A stretch of 64,000 bases of DNA. It comes from Massariosphaeria phaeospora (Eukaryota > Ascomycota > Dothideomycetes > Pleosporales). Of the stretch, positions 1-10,853 are shown piece after piece (the first letter of the stretch is position 1; every line of letters begins with the position of its first letter). Made by a program: the position numbers and the translations under genes. The notes below the pieces were generated by a model. It was given only the letters and a program-made list of their open reading frames with translations, was not told the origin of the DNA and did not search any database. The DNA lies in NCBI GenBank assembly GCA_011032825.1, contig JAADJZ010000010.1, positions 124,001 to 188,000 of the forward strand. The letters are read 5' to 3'.

Positions 1-825
1 ACCGTCGCCGAGGATCCGCGCGACGAAGATGTACGCGAGCAGCGAGCCGATGACAATCCGCCACTTGTTGCGGCCCAGCCAGCTCTGGCCGGCCTCGCGT
101 GCGACCTGTCCGCCCTGCACCACAGCGCCCACGCCCGCGGCACTGCCGTTCGGCCGCCGTCGCAGGCCCGCGACTTCCGGCGAGCAGTGCGGCGCTTGCG
201 ACTGCGTCGGCAGCGGGAGGCCCGTCTGCGGGTTGATGCGCTTCTCCTTCATCCACTTTGCGTTCTCGTCGTCGATGTCGGGCCACTCGACGTGGAACTT
301 GGCGCCGCCGTCGCCGGCCTTGATGGCGCCCACGCCGCGGGTATTCGACGACGACGACGACTGCGCCGCCGTGGCTTTGGAGCCGCCGCCCGTGCTGTTC
401 CACCACCGCGTGCGTGTCGCGAACAGCTTGCGCTCGTGGTCCGACGCGCGCACCGAGCCTGTCGTCATCTCCTCGCTCGTCATGAACGACAGCAGGCCCG
501 TCAGGATCGTGCTGACCTCCCAGGCTGGGTTGAAGCTCTTCGGGTGGAAGTCGGAGATGCTGAGGCAGAGGCGCGTGCTGGGCTGGAAGCGGCCAGACGG
601 CGTGTGCATGCGGATGGCGGGCGGGGCGAAGGGGTAGTCGGGCGGGAACATGAGCGTGCCCCAGTACTGGCCGTTTTCGTAGGGGGTTTCCGCCGGGCCT
701 GTTATGATGTAGTGCCATTCGAGGATGTTTCGCTCCGATGGGTGCGCGACGATGTAGGGTGGCGGGGACTTGGAGATGGCGGCGTATTCTTTGGTGAGGC
801 GCTTGGTGGCGGCGGGGGTGGCCAT
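1..825 (-). CDS. ubc6: Ubiquitin-conjugating enzyme E2, UBC6 type (3' end outside window)
   Basis: E2 enzyme that passes ubiquitin to substrates of ER-associated degradation; Ubc6 proteins are anchored in the ER membrane by a C-terminal tail. The minus-strand frame is open from the ATG at 825 to the window edge (275 codons) with no intron. The UBC fold fills residues 1-150: the HPN-like and ERNILEWHY segments near 28-40, a YPFAPP proline-rich turn near 64-69, and the active-site Cys at residue 87 in RLCLSISDFHP, the same position as in yeast Ubc6. A low-complexity Ser/Gly linker follows, then a hydrophobic run IVIGSLLAYIFVA close to the edge that should be the tail anchor. The stop codon is not seen, so the last residues are missing. 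It diverges from sam50. Confidence 0.93.
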   Translation of the reverse strand, partial: MATPAATKRLTKEYAAISKSPPPYIVAHPSERNILEWHYIITGPAETPYENGQYWGTLMFPPDYPFAPPAIRMHTPSGRFQPSTRLCLSISDFHPKSFNPAWEVSTILTGLLSFMTSEEMTTGSVRASDHERKLFATRTRWWNSTGGGSKATAAQSSSSSNTRGVGAIKAGDGGAKFHVEWPDIDDENAKWMKEKRINPQTGLPLPTQSQAPHCSPEVAGLRRRPNGSAAGVGAVVQGGQVAREAGQSWLGRNKWRIVIGSLLAYIFVARILGDG

Positions 826-1302
826 GGTGGGCGGTGGGTGAGGGGGAAGGGTTGTCTGTGGTGGAGACTTGTTGGTGCTGTTCCTCTTCTTTGTCAGGGC
901 AGTAGAAAGTGAAGGGGGTTGGTGACGCAATGTATCGTGTTTAAATAGTAGAGGAGGAGGAGGAGGGAGGTGAAACGAGTGTTCAAGTAAAGTCGACCTT
1001 CCTTGTACGGAGGAGAAGGACAATCGTACCGGTTTCTGGAAAGTCTATTTACATTACCTAGTGTACTAGATACAGCAAGGCTTTGTAAAGAAAAAATCAG
1101 TCTCTCTAGCTATTGCTAGAATTTCTTATACTGTCAAGAGCATTGCCTAAAGCTACCTTACATCGGACACGAATTAATGCACGGGGGTGCGGATACCTCC
1201 GGGCCTCCGCGCTTGGCGTCGGCACGTGACCGCACCAGCCCGGCAATCCATGAATCGGTGCCAAGCACAAGCATAAGCCTTCGAAAGACATCACCAGCGT
1301 CA
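826..1302. promoter_or_regulatory. Divergent intergenic region between ubc6 and sam50
   Basis: This 477-bp stretch between two divergent start codons must hold both promoters and 5' leaders. It has GA-rich runs near 950-975 on the plus strand. I see no clear TATA box and no further gene. Confidence 0.5.
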
Positions 1303-2981
1303 ATGGCGTCACCCTTGGAGGACGATGTAAGCCAAGCAGCTGCCGTCTACAGGTAGCGGATACTAATTGTCGCAATAGGTCTTCGAGAAATTGAGGCAGA
1401 AGACGGACCCCGCCGAGCAGAGGAAACAGTATGACGAGCTCGATGCGCGGTTATTCGCACAGCAGCAGAAGTCGCAGGAAAGGGTGGTAGAGCTTGTACG
1501 TACCCCCTACAGTCGCCATTATGCCCTGTGGTTTTGGGCGCTAATCCCGCGCAAAGATCGACGACAATTCCACCCTCCCGGTTACCATCTCATCGGTCCG
1601 CATTCTCAACGCCAACCGAACAAGACGAGGATTCCTCGAGCGCGTGGTCAATCCTATACTGAGCGCAAACCGCAGCGACCAGTATACACTCCAAGAGGCA
1701 TTGAAGGAGGTCGGCAATGCCACTGAAAAGCTCAATCGGTTTGGTGAGTAGGCAGCAGAGCGAGATTGGATATGGTCTGACCAGCGTGTAGGTATCTTCA
1801 AGTCGCCAATATCTGTCTATTTCGACCGGCCCGATCAAACGATACCCACTTCTTCCCCCACCGATGTCGACGTGTACATATCAGCCTACGAACGCGGTAA
1901 CTATACTATCAAGACTGGAACAGAAGCCGGAGCTTCGGAAGCAGATGCATACATAAACGCCGAATTGCGGAATCTCTTCGGTGGCGCCGAAACGCTGAAT
2001 GCGCATGGATCGCTGGGAACCCGAACACGTTCAGCATACTCGCTGGCCTTGGACTCGCCAATACTCAGCAACCCGGATCTGAAGTTCCAGGTCAATGGCT
2101 TCGCGAGCTCTACTCTCAAGAGCTGGGCAAGTCATGAGGAGGTGCTAAGGGGTGGTACCTCAAAGCTTCTGTACAGGACAAAGAACGGACACCAGCATGA
2201 GTTTGGATATTCTGGCATCTGGCGGCAGGTGACGGGTCTCGCGGAGAAGGCATCACCTACCATACGAGCAGATGCAGGCGACTCTTTCAAGTCCAGCTTG
2301 AGCCATACATGGATCAACGACAAGCGCGACAACCCCATGCTGCCGAATCGAGGATATCTCTTAAAGTCCGTTGGCGAGCTCGCTGGGTTCGGTATGCTCC
2401 AAGGAGACGTAGCGTTTGGCAAGTACGAAGCAGAGTCGCAAATCGCCCTTCCATTTGGCGATACAGGCATCACACTGACGGCCGGTCTCCGCGGAGGACT
2501 GCTATACCCCCTCGCTCTCGGCGCCGACAAGACCCCCCAGAACTCCCGCATCAACGACCGTTTCCAACTCGGCGGCCCCACCTCCGTCCGCGGTTTCCGC
2601 CTCTCAGGCCTCGGCCCCCACGACGGTTCCGACGCCGTAGGCGGCGACGTCTACGCCGCCGGCGGCGCCAACCTGCTCTTCCCCATCCCCAAGGCCGGCA
2701 AAGAAACGCCGCTGCGGTTCCAAGCCTTCGTCAACGGCGGGCGCCTCGTCTCGCTCAAAGGCCGGGACAGGGGCGGCGGCCAGACAGACACGGCTGCGAA
2801 CATGAAGCGCACGATCGCCAGTCTCAAAGACGATTTGCCTAGCTGCGCCGCGGGCCTGGGCCTCGTTTACGCGCACCCGATTGCGCGCTTCGAGATTAAC
2901 TTCTCGCTGCCGCTGGTTATGCGTGCGCGAGAGGAGGGGAGGAAGGGGTTGAGCTTTGGGGTCGGTATCGAGTTTCTGTAG
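1303..2981 (+). CDS. sam50: Sorting assembly machinery 50 kDa subunit (Omp85 family)
   Basis: Sam50 is the beta-barrel core of the SAM complex, which inserts beta-barrel proteins into the mitochondrial outer membrane. I place four exons: 1303-1326, 1379-1495, 1557-1743 and 1792-2981, giving 505 residues, close to the family's usual 480-520. Introns are 48-61 nt; the first has a TACTAAT-like branch site. The N-terminal third (exons 2-3) corresponds to the POTRA region. The rest is the Omp85 barrel, with the hallmark VRGFR motif near residue 375 preceded by RFQLGGPTS, and a C-terminal segment ending GVGIEFL, as expected for a last beta strand. The start gives an eight-codon first exon, supported by frame continuity and splice signals rather than by anything in that exon. 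Confidence 0.93.
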
Positions 2982-3421
2982 GATGGGGATTGATGGGATA
3001 GGCTGGGCTGGGCTGGGGGTTGGGGTGGGTTGGGGTGACCTGTAGATAGTGTACTATTATGCATTCGAATACCAATAAGAAGTTCAGTTCAGCGTTGTCC
3101 ACAATGTCTCTGTCATGGAAATAACGTCCGTCGCAACCAAGTTACAGAAGACAATCGCAAGTATCATTTTCGCGTTTCGGCACTATTGCCTGTTTGTCCA
3201 TTTCATGCAGAGAATTCCTAGAGGGCTTCGTCTGCGGTTTCATTGGGAGAATCTACTTCGACTGCGGTACGTTTGTTTGGGTCTTGATTGATGTCCAGAA
3301 GGCAAAATCCCATTCAAAACACAACACACGCCTCTTGCGCAGTCATCATACCTTCCAAACACACGCCTTTCCGCCTCTTCACCTTCCAGACCTTGAGTGC
3401 CATTCGCCCGTCCATGTCCAT
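2982..3421. other. Intergenic, convergent 3' ends
   Basis: This 440-bp stretch lies between the convergent ends of sam50 and the SGNH-hydrolase gene. It has a G/T-rich run near 3000-3040. I see no gene in it. Confidence 0.5.
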
Positions 3422-6400
3422 CTACGACCAGTCACAATACGCAACCACGATGCGTTCAACCCCCAAATCGCACCGCTTCCACGAATCCTTGCCTCCAGCT
3501 TTCCTCGGGTCTTCCAAACACTTGATAGCCGGCCTCTCAGGACAGTGCAACCAGCCCACATCTCCATCCGCCCGTCTCTCGCCATGGCCCTTGAACGTGC
3601 AGTCTTCCGCATAGCCCGCAAACCGCAACTTCCATTCGCCGCTGGGCAGCGGGGGATCCCACGCGTTGGTGTCGACATCGGTTTCGGCGTCCACGAGGGG
3701 CTGGCTGCACGCATCGACAGCCTCGCCCTGCTTGCCCTCGTGGAAGTGCCAGGCGTGCGTGTCGCCGATCTCCGACTCGGTCGTGTAGTCTTCGTAGACT
3801 ATCTGGAGGCTCTTCGGCTCGCCTTTGGGGGGCTCGGGCGCCGCGGCGCTGGGAGGCGTGGCTTTGGCGTCGAAGGTCGAATACGCGGTGACGCCTGTGG
3901 GCTCTTCCTTTCGCGACTCGACGTCGTCCGGGACGGGCTCTGGCGTGAATGTAGAGCTCGGCCCGCTTTTGATGGCCGACATGGCAGCCTCGTAGGGTGC
4001 GAAATTAGCGCGCCAGTTCGGCACTGGCGAGAGCGAGTCCGGCGTCGTGGCATCGCCATCGTGGTATTTCTGGGCTGCGTTAGTGGTCGGTGTCACTGGC
4101 TCTTCAGTGTGAGCAAGAAAGCACTTACCACGTTTGAAAGGTGGATTGCTCGTTTGCCGTCTCCCCAGTATCCGCCATAGCCTTCGCCGTCTTTGACACA
4201 CTGATCGAGAATATCCTAGAGTACATCAGCTGTGCGATTAGCATATCCGCGCGCTTGGGGGCTACATACCCTGAGATTGTCTTTGCACCAATCGCCGAGG
4301 TCATCTCCAAAGTTCTCGCGCCGGACAAGAAACTGGTGAGCCGTGGCATGAGTAGTGTTGTCCCCGCCTGCAGTGATGCACGTCTTTCCCTCACTGAAGG
4401 GAAACGGCGCGGAGGTATTATAGCGCTTAGTACAAAACCGTGAGCTGGTGCTCTACCAAAAGCAAAAATGTAGCATGGCAGGCTCGACTCACCTCTGTGT
4501 CCCAACTGAACTTGCAGACGAATGTCGTATTGCAGGCGTAGTTGTTGATCCAATCGTCTTGGTCCTTTGCACCGCGGAATAGCGACTTGGTGATCGCGTC
4601 GTAGCCCGGCGCAGTTTCGGGTCTCTTTTGGTGGCATTTGATCCCGTTTGTGACCTCTTTGTCCTTGAGGGGCTTCAACTCGTAGCCGGGCGTCTCGTCG
4701 ATGTTGTCTGCCTTCCAATCGTCTCCATCGAAGAATTTGCGTTCGTTAGCTTGCACCAATCCGGAGAGCACGTCGTACGCTATCCTATGGTAGCCTTCCG
4801 AATCGGCAATCCAGGGGTTGTGTTCGATGCGCAGTGACGGGGGTGCGCTGGCATGAACATACACAATCGATCGTTTGTCCCGGGTAGCGTAGTAGTTGGC
4901 TATCTGTGCCAGTTGGGCATTGAACTCAATGATTTTCCGTTGGACGGGCCACCACTCGTGTCCATCGTCTGTGGGGTCACCCATCATCGGGACTGAGAGC
5001 AGAAGTACCACGGCCGATTTGTCGTACGCCCAGATCTTGGAGAGCAGCCAGTGGATCTCCGGTAGTACATCGTCCACTGAGCGACCGAGCTGCATGTCCT
5101 TGGCCCCCATCATGATCGGAACGACCTTGCCGATGGCTTGTTGGAATTCAAAGGAGCTCGCCGCCTTGCGAGCAATGTCTTTGTAGAACTTTCCACTTGG
5201 ATAGATTTCATGGCCTACATCGCCGGCGTATCCGGTCTTTTGCGAGCCAGTGAACTTGTGCCTGACTGGCTTGTTGTCGAAATTGTCGGAATGCATCAGG
5301 ATGGACTGCAAATATGGGATAAACCCATACCGGTCTGGCGTGATGTATTCATAGCCCTCTCCAAATGCCGAGAAGTCCCCAATGCACAGAATGTTAAGAC
5401 TCTTGTCAGAAAGTTGCCTTTGATGGTTGCGCCGATACAGTTCGTACATGACACCGTCTTTTTCTGCATTGAAGCCTGGGGGTTTCGGATGAAAAGTTTT
5501 CGTGATCTTTTCACTCGCCAGTAGGTGTGCGGGATTGTTAGGGTCGAACGGGGTATCTTCAGAATCTCCGGTCCCACTTGCATCGAATTCTGGCTCACCA
5601 GGCCGTCCGGGTTGCCACGTGAGCGGATAGAGCTTCATCACCTCTTCGAGATACGTCTCATTATTCTCTTGGCCTGGTATAAGTGGGTTCAAAGGAGCGT
5701 GGAAAAACCATGTGTCGACGTTTTTCCTAGCTGGTTCTTTAACGCCATCTGTGCAGAATCTATGATTCATGTATCGCCAGTCCAGATCGATAAAGTGGAT
5801 AGGAGAGACGTACATACGCATATCTCCCGGCTTGTCCAGGAATTTGGCAAGCTTGACATTCCGAAGATCGATCCAGTACTGTAAGACCTCATTGAGTGAA
5901 TGAGTCAACAGGTTGAAGTTCCTTCTGAGTTCTTGTGTTATCAAAGGTACATTTGGTGCTGGAAAGAATTTCGTCTCGTCACACTGAGTGGTATAGTCGT
6001 CGAAGAATTGAGTATAGCCAGTTTGGTAGAGTACCGACGTGTCGTGAGTTTGTGGTGACCATCTGAACTTTTCCTGTATGATTTGGTCGAGCACCGTGAA
6101 GTAGCGGTCATGAAATTCTTTGCTGTACATTGCCTCTGTACCCTTGGTCCTTGCATCCTTGCAGGTTTTAGCTTGGAATCCGGGCCAGGTGATTCCATAT
6201 ACGCATTTCCTTACGATCGCTCCAAAGAAGACGTCATTGCCTCCAATCGAGAGAGTTGCAAAGGTTGTATCTGATCGAATTTTGTTGAGCTGATTCTCTT
6301 CCGGTTTGGAGAAATCTAGGAGATTCGCGGTTGTGTCTCCTGAACAAGCCGCAAACTGGAATGTAGGCTTTCTTGATCCAGGACCGTCGGGGCCTATCAT

Positions 6401-6701
6401 TGTATCGTCGTTCTGCAGTTGTGGTGCATAAGCCTCTTTCCGCCGCATACAGTGTCCAGATCCTCCATGGTCATACTCCTCACCAGCACCCGGGCCGGCT
6501 GCAAAAGAGTCGCCCAAGGCAACCCAGTCTTTGACACGATCCGGAGGATTGTTGTAACGGGGCCTGAGCACCGATGCATCTAGAATTCTCAGACTACTTA
6601 AACACTCCACATTCTTCGTACTATAACATACCACCATGTCCAATTACTATGAGTGCGACCAGCACACCCAGAGCAATGGCGAAAGATGAATTTTGCTTCA
6701 T
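3422..6701 (-). CDS. Large secreted/membrane protein with two SGNH-hydrolase-like domains
   Basis: Five exons on the minus strand: 6632-6701, 4493-6579, 4270-4425, 4129-4215 and 3422-4069; introns 52-67 nt; 1015 residues. The start at 6701 gives a hydrophobic signal sequence or anchor (residues 7-22), which a start inside exon 2 would lack. Domain 1 (about 40-320) has SGNH block I, VALGDSFAAG with Ser48, and block III, GGND at 136-139, so it looks like a functional esterase/lipase fold. Domain 2 (about 415-640) copies the layout but reads IGDF at 423-426, with Phe where Ser is expected, and GAKD instead of GxND; it is probably inactive. The C-terminal part (about 720-1015) is Cys-containing, with a Pro/Thr/Ser-rich linker, and I do not recognise it. 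Substrate unknown. The gene is convergent with sam50. Confidence 0.82.
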
Positions 6702-7610
6702 AAGAACGACTCGATACGATGATAAACGTTAATTGACAAGACAAGACTTTACTCAAGGTATAGAGTTATCAGGGTGAGGAATTTGCCTTTCTATATTGAA
6801 CCGGATTATGCGTAGTCTTTGTCAATATATACCTTTAGAATAGAAGTGCCTCGAAAGCCTCAGTGTATGTATATGACAGATCCATATTTTGATGGAAGAT
6901 TGAGAACACGTCGTGTCATATGTGTATACGTATCCTTCACAACAGCAAAGGGATCTTTCTGTGCCACCAACACTGTAAGAAAAGTGCGGCAAAGTCTGAG
7001 GAAACGGTATGCTTGTGAACATATTCGCGGGGTGACGTCTTACCGCCAGCTTTTTGGCTTTCAAGTGGAAATGGCCTCAATCTGAGCAAAAGGATGTTTC
7101 TTCGCGCGCTACTGAGAAAGGAGATATAGAAAGACTTGGGGAAATACCACCTACGTATTATTAACGTATAGTTGCTCACTTGCATGTGGCCGTGATAGAA
7201 TGCAAGAAACCAACAGAGTACGTGTGCTTTTAGGAATTTGGTGCAACGAAAGTCCGAGCCGCAATCTCGATGAATCTCGTCTCGTTTCATACTACAAAAA
7301 AGCCACGTTCGTTGAGATCAAGCGGCGCATTTGTAGTGGGATCATCGAGCCAGTTGTTGTGGTCTGGCCAGATAATGGTTCTGAAGAGAAACTTGAAACT
7401 TTGAAACCAGAGAACAAGCATGATCCTGACTTTCCACGACCAAAGATATAGTATCAACGATATGACAGATTCAATTCTATATGACACGGGTTCAGTGACA
7501 AAGTGGAGTAAGCCTTGAGAGGCACAGCAGAGTCGATGACGGGTCGCCAAGCCCGCACCGCCTCAGCGGCACCTGCCTCCAACACTTCCCTTATTGTGAA
7601 TTCTGTCTAC
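6702..7610. other. Intergenic, divergent promoters
   Basis: About 900 bp, rather AT-rich, between the start of the SGNH-hydrolase gene and the start of the pepsin-like gene. Only short, unconvincing open frames occur, and I found no repeat or RNA gene. Confidence 0.5.
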
Positions 7611-9088
7611 ATGAAGCCAACACGACAGCTCACTATTGAGAGCACTTTTGCAATCATAATGATTCTACCACTCCTTGCAACAGTTTGTGTAGCGACCATG
7701 TCTAGTTTAGCTGAAGCGGGGGTTCATAGCCTGCCTATTACACGAAGCTCAATCGGCATATATTTTGGTCCTATTGATGACTCCAAAGATTATCAGGTAA
7801 GTCTAACAGACGCATTACATTCAATACGTAAGATATCGATGCTAGTTGTCGATGATAGCGCCACCTATTTGAGAACGGTCTCAACGCTTTCGTTCCCCGT
7901 TCACCCCACTTTCCCAGCTTCGGCCCACAAATTCAACATGCTCTAACAACCAAACCCACTGGACGCGCTAGCTCCGCGAGCCTCTCGAGCGATGACCCTT
8001 ACGACGATATCGACGCCCTGTTTTGGAGCATGTACACTATGCCCATTAGCGTGGGCAACCCTCCACTCAATCTCACTGCCATCGTGGACACTAGTTGGAG
8101 TCCGATGTTTATACCCTCGGCCAACTGCACACTCGATCCTTCCGAGAGGCCCTATTGCCGTGTCCATCACCTCTACAACTCAACTCTTTCATCAACTTAT
8201 CGTGCGAACTTGACTTCGGCCAGAGTGTACTACACCGGTCCCGCGGGCTTCTATACGTATGGCAAAGTCTCCCAGGACAGTATCCACGTAGCAGGAGTTG
8301 AGATCAAGAGTCAAACTTTCGAAGAAGCAATCCAGCTGCGCCCTGATGCAGGTACCAACGATGAGCTCTTCGACACGGTCTTTGGCCTGGCGCTATTTCA
8401 GACTGTCGACGGAGGCAATTGGAGTGACTTCACCGCTCCAAGTCCGTTCCAAAACATGATCGAGCAGGGGCTCTTGGATGAGAACGTGTTTACATTAAAG
8501 TTCCCGCGGACCCGCGAGGAGAAGGGCGAGATAACACTCGGTGGCCTGCCCTCAAATCTCCGACAAGAAGACTTGATAGAGATGCCGCTCAATCACAAGA
8601 TAGATGATTCGGAAGAAGTCTGGAAATTCTACGCCATGAATGGCTGGCAAGTTTCCCTCTCGAGAATGACCATGGCATTCAACAGCTCCAACGCTTCCAT
8701 CCCGGTGTTAGATAAGCCCCAAGTCGCCGTCATCTCATCTTCATTCCCCTGGATCGGACTACCAACCGACGTCGCAGCGCGAGCTAACAAAGCCATCGGT
8801 CTCGATTACGCCTTCCACTGGGTGAATTGCACAACAAGACCCCAGCTGCCGAATTGGACAATAAATTTCGAACCGGGCAATCAGTCAATCACTCTGACGC
8901 CGTGGGACTATCTCATTCAAGCGTACGACTATCGCATCAAGGAGGATATCTGCGTGTCCGCCTTCTACGACCTGGGGAAGTACGGGGACAAGGGGTTCGT
9001 GCTTCTGGGCGCCCCCTTTCTGGATGGGCTGTATAGTGTCTTTAATGCGGATCGGAAGAGCATATCGTTTGGCAATCGCCCGCTGTAG
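7611..9088 (+). CDS. Pepsin-like (A1 family) protein, probably catalytically dead
   Basis: Two exons, 7611-7796 and 7859-9088 (intron 62 nt), give 471 residues. The ATG at 7611 is chosen because residues 12-35 then form a signal peptide or anchor; an in-frame ATG at 7536 would bury it. From residue 120 the protein follows the aspartic-protease fold: a YTMPISVGNPP strand, the first catalytic region reading VDTSWS at about 139 where DTGSS is normal, the GKVSQDSIHVAG segment, a GLAL-type strand, a GEITLGG segment, and a C-terminal LLGAPFLDGLYSVFN segment typical of the family. At the second catalytic site (about 353-358) the sequence is VISSSF, so the Asp is replaced by Ser. Several N-glycosylation sequons and a Cys pair suggest an extracellular protein. 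Likely a non-proteolytic pepsin homologue; role unknown. Confidence 0.8.
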
Positions 9089-9531
9089 GATAAGAACTTT
9101 CTATTTGATGCCGACCGTGTGGTGAAGACCATGTTTTTCTCTCGATCGACGTGTTAGGTCTATTGGTGCTAGTTACTAGATATCTTCTCAATCTCTTCAC
9201 CATCAAATCAACCATCATTTCTACCATGTCAACAACACTCTTTCTGCAACAGGAAGTCCTTCTGGAGCGTACAGAGAGATTCTGTCCTGCGTTCAGTCAG
9301 TGCACGGACAATCCCATATTCCGTCTTCCCAAAGTAAAGTACAACCCAAATTCAATTCAATTCAAAACTACCCCCCAAAGCAGCGTAAACCTCTCCAGTC
9401 TATATCGAGCACCCCCCAAAAATCAAAGAATGGAAACAAGAAGCGCAAAACTGCCACTCCTGTCATGCACCTCCGCACGCCCAACACGCCCGATCAGGTT
9501 GATCCGCAGCCCCACGACCCAGTCCTTCATC
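9089..9531. other. Intergenic, convergent 3' ends
   Basis: About 440 bp between the convergent pepsin-like and aerolysin-like genes. A small A/T-rich repeat-like run occurs near 9350-9365. I see no gene in it. Confidence 0.45.
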
Positions 9532-10853
9532 TCAGCCCACAAACTTGATGGCGCGCTGCGCCACGGGCTTGCTAGGGTTGACGGGCCCGTCTCTGGGGAT
9601 TTCCTGGTCGTCACACATAGAATCCGCCTGGCTCCAGGCCACGAGCTGCAATTTGCCCGGCGACTTGATACTGAACTTGGAGCCGTCCTTGTACAGCAAG
9701 TTGATCTAATTATGCCGCGTTAGCCGCGCGCATTCGATGTTCCAATGGGGCGGGGCATATTTTACCTTGCTCGTGTACTTGCCCTCGTACTTGCCCTTCA
9801 TGACCGTAGCCTTGCACCAGATCTCGCCGCCGGGCGGAACCTGGTTGGTGAGGCCGTACTTCAGCACCGTGTTCTCCTCCTCGGTGTCCTCCTTGCCGTT
9901 CATAGTCTCCTTCTCGTACTTGAGCGACGTGGAGGCCGAAGCGCCCATGCCGAACATGGAAGCCTCGACGCCAACGGTAGCGGTTAGGCCCCAGGTTGCT
10001 TTGGTCTGCGTGATGAGTTTGCGTGACGTGGTGCGGCTGGTTTCTTTCTGGAACAGGAAGGTTGAGTTTTGCTTGTCTTGGTTGTTTTTGTAGTAGGCGT
10101 AGTCGAGAGTCATGGTTTCTAAGCCCCTGGTGGCAGGTTAGATCTTGTTGACCATGAGGGCGTTTGCGGTAGTGTTGCTTACTGCATGCGTTTGTTCAGA
10201 TCGTCTATGTTGTCCTCAAACTCGATGTCGGAAATCGTGGCTTTTTCAATGCCGGTTTTTAGCCAACTGAAGCCCAGCTGGTAGACAGTTCCCTTGTCGG
10301 CGCGGCCAAAGGCGCCCAACAGGATACCGGCGTGGACATTCATGTTCCCGAGGTTTTCCGCTTCTTTGCCCACCGTGAAAGAGGCACCACTCTTGACCTT
10401 CATATAGATGTAGCCTAGACCTGTGCGTGTCGGATTCAGTTCGAGGCGTGCATCTACCACAGTGTCGGTTTGGTCCCACTCCAACTTGTTGACTTTGAGG
10501 ACCCCATCTTTGGCGTCGACAACATTGTCTCCAAGCATGTTGGTCCAAGAGAGGTCGTTGTAGCGGAACTTGAGACCTGAGATGCCCATGTCGTTCGACC
10601 ACACTTCCAGACCAGTGATGACAGCACCATCGGGCCAGTTGCTACGGCAGAATTTGTCGCCAGTGCCTGTACCGGTGGCGACCCTTTCGAATGGGCCTTT
10701 GTCGCAGTTTCCTCCGTAGGACGCTGCCTCATCCAATGCTTTTCCGATGAAATCAGCCCACGTGTCCGATATCTCATCAGCGTTAACCCGACCAGCGAGG
10801 AAGAGCGTGGTCACACTAAGGAAGGCGAAGACGTTCTTGACGGAGACTAGCAT
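9532..10853 (-). CDS. Secreted aerolysin-type pore-forming-like protein
   Basis: Three exons on the minus strand: 10183-10853, 9766-10126 and 9532-9705 (introns 56 and 60 nt; the second has a CTAAC branch site), giving 401 residues. A clear signal peptide ends near residue 25 (cleavage around VNA-DE). The N-terminal part (about 45-200) has a jacalin/lectin-like pattern: an early YGG, a later GLEVWSND, and several Cys. The second half has long alternating Ser/Thr and hydrophobic stretches around a short Gly/Ala-rich segment, the pattern of the membrane-inserting hairpin of aerolysin-family beta pore formers. Family assignment is by pattern only. I infer a secreted protein, possibly acting on competitors or host cells; no target can be read from the sequence. 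Both introns fall within the second half of the gene. Confidence 0.6.

Noticed and set aside
187..912. 241-codon plus-strand frame over ubc6
   Set aside because: Antisense shadow of the ubc6 coding sequence, Arg/Gly-rich without any family features.
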